Source of the DNA: Tanytarsus gracilentus
Taxonomy: Eukaryota; Arthropoda; Insecta; Diptera; Chironomidae
Direction of reading: 5' to 3'
Assembly (NCBI GenBank): GCA_038502055.1
Contig: JAXRKN010000044.1
Location: forward strand, 7,572,501 to 7,636,500
DNA: 64,000 nucleotides
Shown here: one piece after another, positions 25,252 to 36,015 of the stretch
Position numbering within the stretch: position 1 is the stretch's first letter
Layout of the letters: each line of letters begins with the position of its first letter
The notes under the pieces: model-generated
Databases searched by the model: none
What the model saw: only the letters and a program-made list of their open reading frames with translations
What the model was told of the DNA's origin: nothing
Program-made: the position numbers and the translations under genes

Positions 25252-28200
25252 TCTTCTAGATACATTTTTTCTTAAGAAAGACCTGTCTTTAACAATGACT
25301 CGCAAGTTGGAAGAAAATAAAGTCTTAAAAATTGTGTTCATTTTTTTGCACAATTTTTTTTTACTTTGCAAACGCAAGGAGTAAGAAAAAGGTGAAACAG
25401 CTGCCTAGCAAAACAATTAAGAAAAATCAATTTCATAAAATTTTCAGGTACTTCTAGGTATTTTTCTAGTAAAGTACATAAATTGAAACTCGAAGCATCG
25501 AAAATTTCTCGAGAGGGAGCATAAAAATTAGGCATTCACTCGTTTTCAATAGCACAATTTGTAATATAGCTTGTTGTACAACGCTCAACATTATCGTGAA
25601 TCATTTAGGAAAAAATTGAGGTAGCAAATTTTAATATAAATTTCCGTGTAAAAGTTTTTTTTGCTTGCATAATTTTTATCCTAAAGTAAATTTAGTGAAA
25701 ACATTGATAAGTCCCAGAAGTGATGGCAATCATGTCTAGAATATTTTATGTAAATTCCAAAACACTTGGGTTAAATTTTATCGGCTGCAAAATTAAAAGA
25801 TTCTTCGTCGTCCTTTTTAAATTTTTTAAAAGCAACTGCTGAATATTTAATTATTTGGACATGAATAATTTCTTGGTGAATTCAACCAGGTGGAATAAAA
25901 GGCGGATTTGATAGGTCTTCCTCATATAATTCATCAATCAACTTCTACATAAATTAAGTATGTGCATGTTTAATGGATAAAAGATTAATTAATATTCCAA
26001 AAACAGCAATTAAAAATTAGCAAAACAAATAAATTTATTTTTTACACGCGCATTTCTTTCAAAATTTTAAATAATTCATCGACTTTTTTTCGATTTTTTA
26101 ACACTTAATTTTCTTAATTGATTTTTGGCTTTTAGATGAATCTAAAACATTTTCATTCTCATCCCTAACCATCAACATGAATTTTATACGCACGAAATTC
26201 TTAGATTCGCAAATAATGACCCCAATTTTTTTGTGCATTCCTCAAACCTCAACTTTACGCACGAAAAGAATGCCTGTCGTACATTTTTCTCGTTCCTTTC
26301 TGTCGAGATTTTATTTTATTTGTTCTCCTTGCTATTTGTTCTTCTTTTCTCATCTTATGTGTCGAATGTGAGTGAAAGAGAAATTCTTAATAGCATGTGT
26401 ATCTTGAATGGTTAAAAAAATCGATTCTAAAAGATTTTTTTTCACATCAAACTTATTTTTTTCTTCCACTGGATCTTTTGCGAAACATCCAGTAAATAAA
26501 ATTTTCACTTTTTTAAGTCGTATGAAAGACGAAACTAGGCTTTGTAAATAAAGGAAACATAAACGAGAACTCATAAATTTAGTTTTCACTTTGATTGATT
26601 GCGCTGTTGACACATAAATTGTAAAAAATTGAATTATAAACTCACATGCGACACGTCGGAGAGTAATAGAGATATGATTTCTTATCAATGCAGATCGTCG
26701 AATTGAGTCTCGAATCTTGACAGAGCTCGGTGCTGATAGAGACAATTGATGATTCATTGTTGAGTTGATTTTGGAGTATTTAAACAATTTTTTATGATCA
26801 AACTTAGAAATTCCCCACAACACGCATTTGAAAAAACTTCACACTCAGTAAAAATCGTCACTATTTGTCATCAATCAGTTTAAAATGAATCTTTTTTTGT
26901 CGAGATTATTAATTAACGCACTTTAGAACTTGTGAAATGACTTTATTTAAATATTTAATCGAAATTTGCTTATTTGATTTAACCTTTTGACCTTGACAAA
27001 AAAATGCACTCTGACGTGCTCAGAAATTTAAAATCATGTAAAAAGAAAATTCTTAACGTTTATTTCTCATCAAATGAGAAATTATAGATTAGATTAAATC
27101 TTTAAAAATTGTTGTTTCAACACAACATAATATGTGTAATTCTTTTTTTAGTATCATCACTTAAAAATTCTACATATCGCGATAAAAAAAACATCCCAAA
27201 TTACGCAGAGAACAAATTTTAATATTCAAAACACCCTTTTGGATTATGTCACTTGGCCGGATATATTTTTTTTCATGTGTGTATTTGACTTGTGTCGTCG
27301 TTTCACAAGATTAATTGATGTAGGCGGTTGAATGAATGACCATTGAGATTTTTTTGTGAAATTTGAATAAAATTTCCATAAATACCAAGCCTTATCAAAC
27401 TTTTTTGTTGGTCGGCATCTAATTCTTTATGTAATCGGATATATCCAAGCATTGTCACGACTTTTATCAAATGCGTCATCCACCAATTAATAAGAAATTT
27501 GATACTCCTCTCGTTTGCCTCCACTTTAAAGACGGGAATAAAAAATGAATAACAAAATTTTTTTATGACTTTCATTCAGAGATTTTCTAATTCTAGTTTT
27601 CTAAATTTTTTTTACAATTATTTTTCTCTCCATGGTCAAATTTGATATTTCTAATGTAAAAAGTCATCGTACCATATGTGTAAAATATTCAAATGCTTCT
27701 CACGCTTCTCTCTGCAGACCTTAACACAACAAAGTATTATCGCCAGCGCCAAAATTTCAGCTCTTCCTCTCATTTGCATTACAAAAAGTAGTCGTGCTGA
27801 TTTATGGCTCAGTTTATAGGTACGAAAAAGTTGCACATTTGTAGCAATTTTACCTGGACTTTCCCAGGTCTCCAGCATCATGAGTTTTATGTTTTAGCTC
27901 GCAAAAAAAGTAACAAATGTTTGCAATTTGAGTATCTTGTGAACATTTTTTACCTTCTTTATGTTCTCTTTGCCTGTTTTCTATTGTTCTGTGGGAATCA
28001 TCATCTGCGTGTTTATGGATTGAAACGCCAACAATAAAAGTGCTTGCAGACTACACAGGAAGAAAGACATAAATGTGCAGTTTCGTTTTAAATTTTTGAC
28101 AATAAGACGAATGTGTAGACAGCATGGATACGGAAAATTCTTTCTGCTCATATGGCAGATCGTTTACCTTGGGATTTTCCAAAATTATAAGAGAAAATAT

Positions 28201-29480
28201 TAATGTTTTAAAAAGGGAGTGAAGCTTAGGTATTTGAAAGGAAAAATCAAAAATGCATTAAATATTTTAATAAAAAAATTAATTTTACATAATCGTATTT
28301 ATTAAATTTAGATATATAAAACCCAAGTCTCTCACCCCTTGTTCCAAACTTACTTTTTAAAAAAAACATTTTATGTTCACACCTTTTTCTAACATGATAA
28401 GAAAATTTCACATTAAAAAGTTATTCGTGTTTCTTGTGCCTTTAAATTATTTTTGAAATACTCTCTGCTGTAATTAAATTATGATTTAATAATTTATTTT
28501 ACATCTCGGAAACACGCTCGCGTTCACAAAAGGCAGAATAGAAAATTTTATGAATGCTCTAAGGATCACGGTGTTTACTCAGCAACATTAAATCTACTTA
28601 AAATTTAACTAATTATACAGAGCTAACATTTTTACTAGCTAAAGAAGGATTATGGAATTAATTTAAATTGTAAGAAATTTTGATTAACTTTTCATGATTT
28701 TTTTCAGCACATTTTTAAAAGAAAAGTTCCGAAATTTCAATGTTAAATTTTTTTATGATTTTCCTTAATTAATTTTGAAATTCATAAAATAAAATTATTC
28801 ACATCCCTCCACGAGTCGCGTCATTAATTTTTCTTAATATTTTTGCCAATTGAGCTTTTTTGTCATCGCACGCACCTCAAACATAAATTTTTTGTCTTCT
28901 CATCATTTTTGTGGTATTCCAATAGCTGAAAAGAGCTTTATCACATCATCAATCTTAATTACAAGGAGGAAATGAAAAGGAAAAGATAAAAAGAGTAAAA
29001 ACAGTTCTCTTGAGACAAATCTTCCTTTACATCGATGTCAAGCCTTCGTCAAATTTTATTTGTTTTCACTTCATCGAATGGCTTAGTCATAAAATTATTT
29101 ACTTTCTTACGAATATTATGGGCACATCGTGCACAACGATTATGGAAATGTTTTGACATGTGTAAGAAGCAAATCTGTCAATTAGGAAACAACTTTTCTT
29201 CTTCGATTAATTAAGCAATTTGTGGGGAGATGTAAGTAATTAATTTAGCGAGAGGCGAAAAATAATTTTCTGACTTTGCGTGCTTTTACGTTCATTTCTA
29301 AATTTAATCGGATATTCATGCTTGGAAACAGTTTGTATAAAATCCAATCAAAAATTAAAAAAAATATTAAAAATATCTGAAATTTAATTAAAAACTTCTA
29401 TGCCATTTTCTTCAATTTCATTATCAAAACTCACTGCAAAATTTCGAACACAAAAATTAATTTTTAACTTAATTTTACAG
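25252..29480. other. Intergenic sequence between repeat and transporter gene
   Basis: About 4.2 kb. The only coding-like segment I can defend weakly is the minus-strand exon candidate at 26646-26757. The missing 5' exons of the transporter that begins at 29481 should be upstream on the plus strand, but I could not identify them here. Confidence 0.45.
26646..26757 (-). CDS. Candidate alternative first exon of neuralized
   Basis: An ATG (AACAATGAA context) opens 37 codons plus one base, ending at a good donor, T|GTGAGTTT. The phase (1) is exactly that needed to join the neuralized NHR exon at 11097, giving ...ITLRRVASSRTNASCAG. The peptide is basic (IRDSIRRSALIRNH, ITLRRVA) and lacks the myristoylation start of the main form. 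Alternative N-termini are plausible for this gene. Support is limited to start, donor and phase, so it may be a chance frame. Confidence 0.22.
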
Positions 29481-31793
29481 GCTGGTTAGGTGCAGCAAGT
29501 TGGAGCATGTCATTGTTCTCATCATCCATAGCCATTGCCCTCTGTCGACGAAAATCCACAAGACTCGTTGCGGTGATAGGTGGCCTAGTGATAGCTTTAG
29601 GTATTTTATTTGCATCCTTTGCAACACTTTTCCATCAAGTGGCACTGAGTTATTGTAAGTATTCAATCGTGATCGAAATTTTATGATTCTCAAAATCAAT
29701 CTTTTGCTCTCATGCCACAGGTCTGATTGTGGGCTTCGGTGCGAGTTTGGTGCGTGACTCGGCCTCTGTAATGATCGGACATTATTTTAAAAGACGTAGG
29801 CAATTTGTGGAGATGGTTGTGATGGCTGGCGAAGGCGTTGGAATAGCACTCTTTTCCGTCATTATCAAAGAGGGTGTTGGGTGAGCTTTCATTGATGCTA
29901 ATTGCTCATCAAAAGCTAATTATTTCTTCTTGATGCACTAGCAAAATTGGCTGGCGCTTAGGATTACAATTTATCACCATTTTGATGTCGACGAGCTTTT
30001 TCATGGGTCTGCTCTACCGTCCCGCGTCTCTCTATCATCCTCAGCGAAGAGCAATTCAACATCTTAAAAATTCTAGGAAAAAGGTAAAAGGAGTAATTAA
30101 TTTTAAGAAGGTTTTGAGTAGGTAGATTTGGATCATAAGTCTTCATTATAAATTTAAGAAAATATTTAGAAAGGAAAATTAATATTTACACAGGTCAAAG
30201 AGAAAAAGACTCATCAACAAACTCCAAAACCGCCGTTCATGGATTTCTCACCACTAAGATCTTCCACAGTACGAATGCTTTGCATTTTAGCATCCATCGG
30301 AGCTTTCGGAATTTACACGCCTTTATTTCTCATGGTTAGCTTTAAATATTCACTTTGAATAAAATATTTAAATAACTTTATATTTGCAGTCCTTTTATGG
30401 ATATCAAGATGGACATGATATGCAAGATTTGGTGCTTCTTCAAACATTTTTAGGCCTCTCACTGTCGATTGGTAAGGTTTGAAAAAATTATATAAAAGAT
30501 AAAAAAATATTGACAAAGTAATTTTCTTTCCGGGCACTTAGGTATCGTGGCCTCGGGCTCATCTATCAATAAAACGTGCCAAGTAGCAAATCGTCAAAAA
30601 ATTAGAATATCTCGCCAGTATGTCTGTCAAGGCTGTGTCGTTCTAGTATCGATTTCAATTGTAATCTTTTCAATGCTATCATCTGAATATCATACACTTT
30701 GTATCGTAACCTGGATGTATGGGATTGGTTTGGGAGGTTATCGATGTGAGTTGAACACGAGCTTGATATTGCAAAAATTTAAATTTATAATTTTTCTCAT
30801 TTATAGACTCCCTAAAGATGCTGGCATTAGAGCGCGTAAGAGGAAAATTTTTCACTCGAGCATGGGGTGAGTAAATGATGCGCAAAATCATTATGCTAAA
30901 AATGGTAAACAAAGATATTTAAATAAAAATTCATTGCATTCCCAAAAAGGGTTCATTAAAGGAGCTGAATCAATTCCGGTACTGATATCCATACCCTTAA
31001 CGGGCTTTCTAAATGACGCTTCGATGACTCACGTTGGATATTACATCTCCTCAGCGCTGGTTGCCATTTCGGGGGTCTTAATGTTTTTTATTGGACATCC
31101 TAAAAATACGCCAAATAAATATTCGGCAAATGGGTAAAGAAAAATGAAAGAATTTTACCATAATTTTTTTAACACGCGCTCTCTACCCACAGATCGTTTG
31201 TGTCTCGATATAATGCAACATCGAGTGGAGGTGAATGTGGAAGTTCATTTCCAAGTAATAATCCTCAACAATGGACATCAGGTGCTTATTATCCGTCAAA
31301 TACTGCCGAATGTGCTTCAAACATACCGCAACATCTTCATAGTCATCAGCATCAACATTACCCTCCTCAATATAATGGATATCATCATCATGTGCCACAA
31401 CAAAGTAGTAATAGTAATGGAACTATTGCCAATGCCACACTGCCATCGCATGGAAAGCTTCAGAAGAGCTTATCGTTTGCCTTCGCCACACCTTCGATGG
31501 TGAATGAAACTTTTCATCCAAATTGTCAGACGCCAATCAATTATCCTGAAAGAAACTACTCAAGGTGCGACATGTATACAAGTAACAGCAATAACCATCA
31601 CCCGCATAATCATGTCGTATCGATGCCATATGCGAATGGTTTGAATTCCCGCAGTCGAAGTGTACCAGAAGGCTTAGCTCAACCGAATGGTGACATAAAT
31701 TGGAATAATACTAGAAATAATGGACTTTGCCGATCACAATCGAGACAACAGCAGCACATGCATGTACTCGAACAGCTCACCACAACCGTTTGA
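29481..31793 (+). CDS. Monocarboxylate-type MFS transporter, 5' end missing
   Basis: Nine in-phase exons: 29481-29654, 29721-29880, 29942-30083, 30194-30334, 30390-30471, 30542-30745, 30807-30866, 30950-31133, 31193-31793. They encode about 582 aa of an SLC16-like major-facilitator protein of the plasma membrane, a family that moves lactate, pyruvate or related solutes with protons. The first segment (WLGAASWSMSLFSSS..., then CRRKSTRL) matches the TM2-loop-TM3 region. YFKRRRQFVEMVVMAGEGVG fits the TM4/5 signature, and IGWRLGLQ precedes TM6. A basic loop (LKNSRKKVKEKKTHQQ) leads to TM7-12. The 200-residue cytoplasmic tail is rich in His, Asn, Ser and Gln. The first exon starts in phase 1 and the conserved TM1 motif (usually PDGGWGW) is absent, so one or more 5' exons are unlocated. 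Substrate cannot be told. Confidence 0.88.
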
Positions 31794-32583
31794 CCAAAAA
31801 TTCATCAAAATCTCGTTTTCGGCATCTTCGTATTCATTCTCGAAGGAATTGTGGCGTTATTTATTTCGTAACTTGTCATGACGTGTTCAAAACTTAAGTA
31901 AAATGAAAATTATTACAATTTGTTAATGTGATACTCAACTTTTTGAATAGTCGTTGCATTAAAATTTATAAAATTTGAATTTTGCAATAAAAAAAATAGG
32001 AACTGAGTAATTTTCAAAATTAATTACTCAGTGCCAGTGTCTACTTTTTTATTGCGGAATACAAAAATTTAAATAATTATCAATGAGTTGGGTATCGTGA
32101 ATGTTGCATTGTTTAAATAAATTTGCATCATATTCCATCAAAATGTCGTCGTCTCTTTTTTTGATACTCTAGATGTGAACTAAACATTGAAGTTTTTAGA
32201 ATACTGAAACCTGTAGGTTTTAAATTTTCGGGAAAATTAAATATTTTATTTATGAAAAGTTGTATTTTAAGATATTTAGAAGATAATTTCGCAATGTGAA
32301 TCATTTAGATAGTTAATTTATGTAAAAATTTCCCAGCTAATGTAAACGAAAACCTAATTAAATTATTCGAGAAAAAAATGAGGTTTTCTTTCGTTAAATA
32401 AAAGTTTTATTGAAATTATTCATCTTTATTTAAATATTTTCAACTTTACAGAATGAGATAAAGTTTACGATTATATATAAAGTCACGCCAAATCATACAG
32501 AGTGATTCATATTTTTATTTGAATTCTCTTAAGTCATTGATGACGACTTTTTGATTGATAATTAAAGTTTTTAGACTTAGTAT
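31794..32583. other. Convergent 3' region between transporter and secreted gene
   Basis: Non-coding. It holds the 3' UTRs of two convergent genes and the imperfect hairpin at 31984-32055. Confidence 0.55.
31984..32055. repeat. Imperfect stem-loop in the transporter 3' region
   Basis: The inner arms ACTGAGTAATT / AATTACTCAGT (32002-32012, 32022-32032) and outer arms GCAATAAAAAAAATAG / CTACTTTTTTATTGC (31984-31999, 32041-32055) pair, with an 8-nt bulge on one side. The outer stem carries AATAAA on one strand and its complement on the other, so it could offer a poly(A) signal in both directions. Confidence 0.7.
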
Positions 32584-32874
32584 TTAAACCAACAACTTAA
32601 ATGCAGCACAGATGGCGATAATCAAGAAATTTGTTGACATCGTAAGGCTTGCAGAGTTTCTAGTCGTCCTGCAGTAACCATCATAGTCACACATCACAGT
32701 TATACCATGACAACTGGCTCCTTGCTGCTTGCAAAATGCGTTGAAATCCGGCATAAAGTTTTGAAACCCGGGGTTAATTGGATATTGCCCTGGATATTGC
32801 TGACTGTTAAATTGTGCATCGACAAATGACACAAAAACAACCAAAATAACCACAAAGAAGAAAGTTGAATTCAT
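32584..32874 (-). CDS. Small secreted, probably GPI-anchored Cys protein (paralogue 1)
   Basis: A single exon of 96 aa. Residues 1-20 are a clear signal peptide ending VDA|QF. The short mature part is Gln/Pro/Tyr/Asn-rich and then carries four cysteines, C-x6-C-x6-C-x5-C (CKQQGASC...CDYDGYC). The C-terminus is a hydrophobic tail (MSTNFLIIAICAAFKLLV) right at the end, the pattern of a GPI-anchor signal. It shares C-x6-C with the Gly-Ala (GA) pair and the closing CDxxGC pattern with the genes at 34579 and 35350, so the three look like tandem paralogues. This one is the most divergent and lacks the RFAEE motif. Function unknown. Confidence 0.8.
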   Translation of the reverse strand: MNSTFFFVVILVVFVSFVDAQFNSQQYPGQYPINPGFQNFMPDFNAFCKQQGASCHGITVMCDYDGYCRTTRNSASLTMSTNFLIIAICAAFKLLV

Positions 32875-33342
32875 AATTTTTACAACACCGCTTTTAAAAC
32901 TGGCCTACTCTCGCGAAACTCAAACTCAAATTGTGAAGTTCAATTTTAGTTTCAATACATTTTTTAGTAACTGGAATGGAGAGAGAAAAATATTTTTTTC
33001 GCTCTCAAATAAAGCTGACGAAGAACGCTGCAAAGAAAAATTGAATCAGAGCGGCGGTGAATCAGACTCGATTATGAGTTTTTTCCCCGCAGGAGATAAC
33101 AATATGTATTTTATTGGGCAGGTCACTTCCTTCGAAACGTTTGTTTACAAAAAGTTATGTCATGACGAAAGCTCAAAAAAGCTCTTTCTATAAATTTATA
33201 TTTATTCGGATTAACACTTTAATTAGCGTACTCAAGTTCCACATTTAGAAATATTAAAGTGCGAATGAGAAAAATAAACTTCCACTTAACTGTAAACATT
33301 TAAAAAAAACAAGATGGGTCTGCAAACGGCGTTGCATTTCCA
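32875..33342. other. Intergenic, promoter side of paralogue 1
   Basis: The minus-strand gene at 32874 starts here, so this should include its promoter. An 86-codon plus-strand frame (32933-33193) has no homology or signal and is probably chance. Confidence 0.45.
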
Positions 33343-33981
33343 ATAGCTCCGCTGTCTTAGATTTGTACCCCATAGTTCTGAAAAATGGACATTAGTGGCC
33401 TCCTGGCGACCATGATGGACATTCCTCAAAAATCGTCAGTTCAATCGTTCCTGATGCAATGACGAGTTCAACGCATACATGAAGCCATAGTTCTGAAAAA
33501 TGGACATTAGTGGCACTCCTGGTCGGCCATGATGGACATTCCTCAAAAATGTCATGCAATCGTTCCTGATGCAATGACGAGTTGACGATCCCATGAAGCC
33601 ATAGTTCTGAAAAATGGACATTAGTGGCCTCCTGGTCGGCCATGATGGACATTCCTCAAAAATCATAGTGCCAATCGATTCCTAAACCAATGATTTTGTT
33701 GTGGGGGGTGGGTCATGTGTTTGCAAGATATGAGAAAATTATGCTGGCGGGGGGGCGTACCAAATGGCCCGTGCGGTGTTGGGATAGGAAGAAGAAGTAG
33801 AGTGATATTAATGGCTCTGCTCCTCGTGGGCCCGATTTCAAATCTGTTTTCGCCAGTTTATAGGGTTTGGCTAGGCCTATCATTTGAGTGTATGTTTAGA
33901 TATTGCAAAATGTAATGTCTTGGCACTAGGGGCTGAAAACTGGTTTTGGAGAAATCCAAAATTAATATATAGCGGAGCTAT
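33343..33981. mobile_element. Repeat insertion with ATAGCTCCGCT terminal inverted repeats
   Basis: ATAGCTCCGCT at 33343-33353 is matched by its complement AGCGGAGCTAT at 33971-33981. Between them lie about three tandem units of roughly 115 bp (CATAGTTCTGAAAAATGGACATTAGTGG...GATGGACATTCCTCAAAAA). These are related to the units in the 24.4-kb and 59-63-kb elements. A G/C-rich segment follows (33740-33850). No transposase. The frames that run through it (33392-33666, 33715-33915) are repeat artefacts. A lone AGCGGAGCT also sits at 35184-35192. Confidence 0.55.
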
Positions 33982-34578
33982 AATATATTCAAAATTACTT
34001 CATGTGTGGAATTGACACAAAGAATCTTAGTTTTCATCGAAGCTTGCGCGTGTTGCATTAACACATTTTAGCATAAAAAAATATTGCGTAACAATGCGTA
34101 TTGTAAAAGCTGCTATCACTTCGCAATTTTATGTACCTTCGTTTGTTATGTTGGCGGCAGCAAAGCAGAAAAATATTTGCCTAAACAATCAAATGGCTAA
34201 TTTGCATATTGTCGCGTCGTTTTTAAAAAACTTCTGATGATTTTTTTGTTCTCGTCATCGTTCGGTTGATTAAAAGGAATTGACGAAATTTATACAACTC
34301 GAAAACAGAGCGCACGCAGAGGTCACTTGATAATTCGAGACGAATTAAAAAACTGATAAATTAATTCCTTTAATATTTACTCATACACAGCTCAGAGCGT
34401 GGTCTTTTAATACAATTTATTTTAAAAGTGATTACACAGAATTAAAATGGAAAATTTAACTTATAAGATCTTAATTGCCTTATCGATTAAAATCAAGTAT
34501 ATAATTTTTGTGTTCTTTTGACTTTAGAACATTTGAAAATATTTCGAAGGTCATTAGAATTATTGTTTTTTGGTTAAA
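33982..34578. other. Intergenic sequence
   Basis: A/T-rich, nothing recognisable. It should contain the 3' UTR of the minus-strand gene that ends at 34579. Confidence 0.4.
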
Positions 34579-34899
34579 CTACATGAGAGACTTCAATGTC
34601 ACGACTAATGTTAGTGTGGTAAGTAAAAATAAATTGATGTTGAAGTGCGGTGAGTCGTTGGAAACTCTCGTCTCGATGCAACCCTTTTCATCGCAAACAC
34701 GCGTGTATTTTACATTTTGACCATTGATTGAATTTTCTTCAGCAAATCTCGATTGAACTTTGCAGTTGGCACCGGGAAGGTTGCATGGATGATTTGGATC
34801 GTTTAAATTATTTAAATCTGGATACACTGGAAATCCATTGTTGATTTGACTGGTTACACTTGCGACACCGATGAGTAAAACTACAAAAATTATTTTCAT
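34579..34899 (-). CDS. Small secreted, probably GPI-anchored Cys protein (paralogue 2)
   Basis: A single exon of 106 aa. The signal peptide ends about VTS|QI. The mature region contains NDPNHPCNLPGANC, then the motif RFAEE, then YTRVCDEKGC. This gives four cysteines, C-x6-C-xn-C-x4-C, likely two disulfides. The last 20 residues are hydrophobic (INLFLLTTLTLVVTLKSLM), fitting a GPI-anchor signal. It is closely similar to the gene at 35350, 450 bp away on the same strand, which argues for local duplication. I recall similar small RFAEE proteins in other insects, but no function. Confidence 0.82.
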   Translation of the reverse strand: MKIIFVVLLIGVASVTSQINNGFPVYPDLNNLNDPNHPCNLPGANCKVQSRFAEENSINGQNVKYTRVCDEKGCIETRVSNDSPHFNINLFLLTTLTLVVTLKSLM

Positions 34900-35349
34900 T
34901 TTTAACTTTTTCGTTAACTTATCGTCTGAATGGTTCTTTGCTCACTGATGGATCGAATGTTTTTTACACCAGAAAATTTTTTAATGATAATCATTGAGAG
35001 CAATTATGAGAGAATTCTCTTTAAAATAATTTTTTATTTACTGAGCTTAGAATTTTATGCACTAATTTTTAGTTTTAAGCTAAATTATTTTTTATTAATT
35101 ACAAAATTATTTTTAATCATAAATTTACATCGAATAAAACTTTTTTGGTAATTCACTAATTATATTCGTATAGGTTTATGTATAGCGGAGCTTTAATTTT
35201 TACGTGATTAATCCTCAATTTAACCTTGCACTGGGTTAAAAGATTTTCAACACTTTAGTGAACACTGAGAATTAAAGAAGGTCGAATGAATGATTTTCAT
35301 TGAAGAAGTTGACAGTTCTTGAGTTATGGTAAATTTTACATGTTCAATT
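34900..35349. other. Spacer between two secreted paralogues
   Basis: A/T-rich, no coding signal. It contains the 9-bp AGCGGAGCT remnant at 35184-35192. Confidence 0.4.
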
Positions 35350-35709
35350 CTAATGTAAAATATTTTTAATTCCAGCAACAATGGCAATTAAACTAAGAAG
35401 CCAAAAGCTCATTGACAAACGAGATTGGCCACTTGAGACTCTCCTTTCAAAGCATCCTCTGTCATCGCAAACCCTCACATATTTCTCTCGATTTCCACGA
35501 TGATCAATGTAAGAACTTTCCTCAGCAAATCTCGAATTTATATTACAATTTGCTCCAATTTGATTGCATGGATGATTTGGATCATTTAAATTCCAAGAGT
35601 TGCTTTGTTGAACTGGATAAGGCGGTAATCCTGCATTTGGTGGCACGCGATTCTGACACAAAACACTTCCGATGGTTACGAAAAAACAGTAAAACACTAA
35701 TTTATTCAT
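35350..35709 (-). CDS. Small secreted, probably GPI-anchored Cys protein (paralogue 3)
   Basis: A single exon of 119 aa. The signal peptide ends SVLC|QN. The mature protein has NDPNHPCNQIGANC, RFAEESS, then YVRVCDDRGC, the same four-Cys scaffold as the gene at 34579. It ends in a hydrophobic tail (MSFWLLSLIAIVAGIKN), probably a GPI signal. An A/T-rich TATAAAATATATA stretch lies about 20 bp upstream of the ATG on the plus-strand map (35726-35740) and could serve as its core promoter. Function unknown. Confidence 0.82.
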   Translation of the reverse strand: MNKLVFYCFFVTIGSVLCQNRVPPNAGLPPYPVQQSNSWNLNDPNHPCNQIGANCNINSRFAEESSYIDHRGNREKYVRVCDDRGCFERRVSSGQSRLSMSFWLLSLIAIVAGIKNILH

Positions 35710-36015
35710 GTTGAATTCCCTTTTTTATAAAATATATATTTTTTCTAGTTTTTTATGAACAACTATCGAGCTTGATGTCAAAGAGTCGACTGATCATTGC
35801 CACAAGCTACTGTTACGAGTTTATACTATTCTCGCAATGTGTGTTGTGCTCAAGTCATAAAAGCGTAAAAAGCTCATTGTTTGTTTGTTTGCTGTACGCT
35901 CTCTCAAAAAGAGCAAATTGAAATGAATTTATATCCAAAAAATTTAAATTGACTCTCGATATCATAAAAAATTCAGTTTTTTATTTTAAATTTAAATTAA
36001 TTAACTTTGATGTTT
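35710..36015. other. Spacer between secreted paralogue and arylsulfatase
   Basis: Non-coding. It holds the promoter of the 35350 gene and the 3' UTR of the arylsulfatase, both on the minus strand. Confidence 0.45.

Noticed and set aside
27804..27819. ATGGCTCAGTTTATAG as the transporter's first exon
   Set aside because: Phase fits, but the donor (GTACGA) is poor and the product would lack TM1. Kept only as a remark under the transporter finding.
33392..33666. Two overlapping minus-strand frames with repeated FSELWLHG/SIFQNYGFM peptides
   Set aside because: The peptide repeats mirror the 115-bp DNA repeat units in two frames; no domain or signal.
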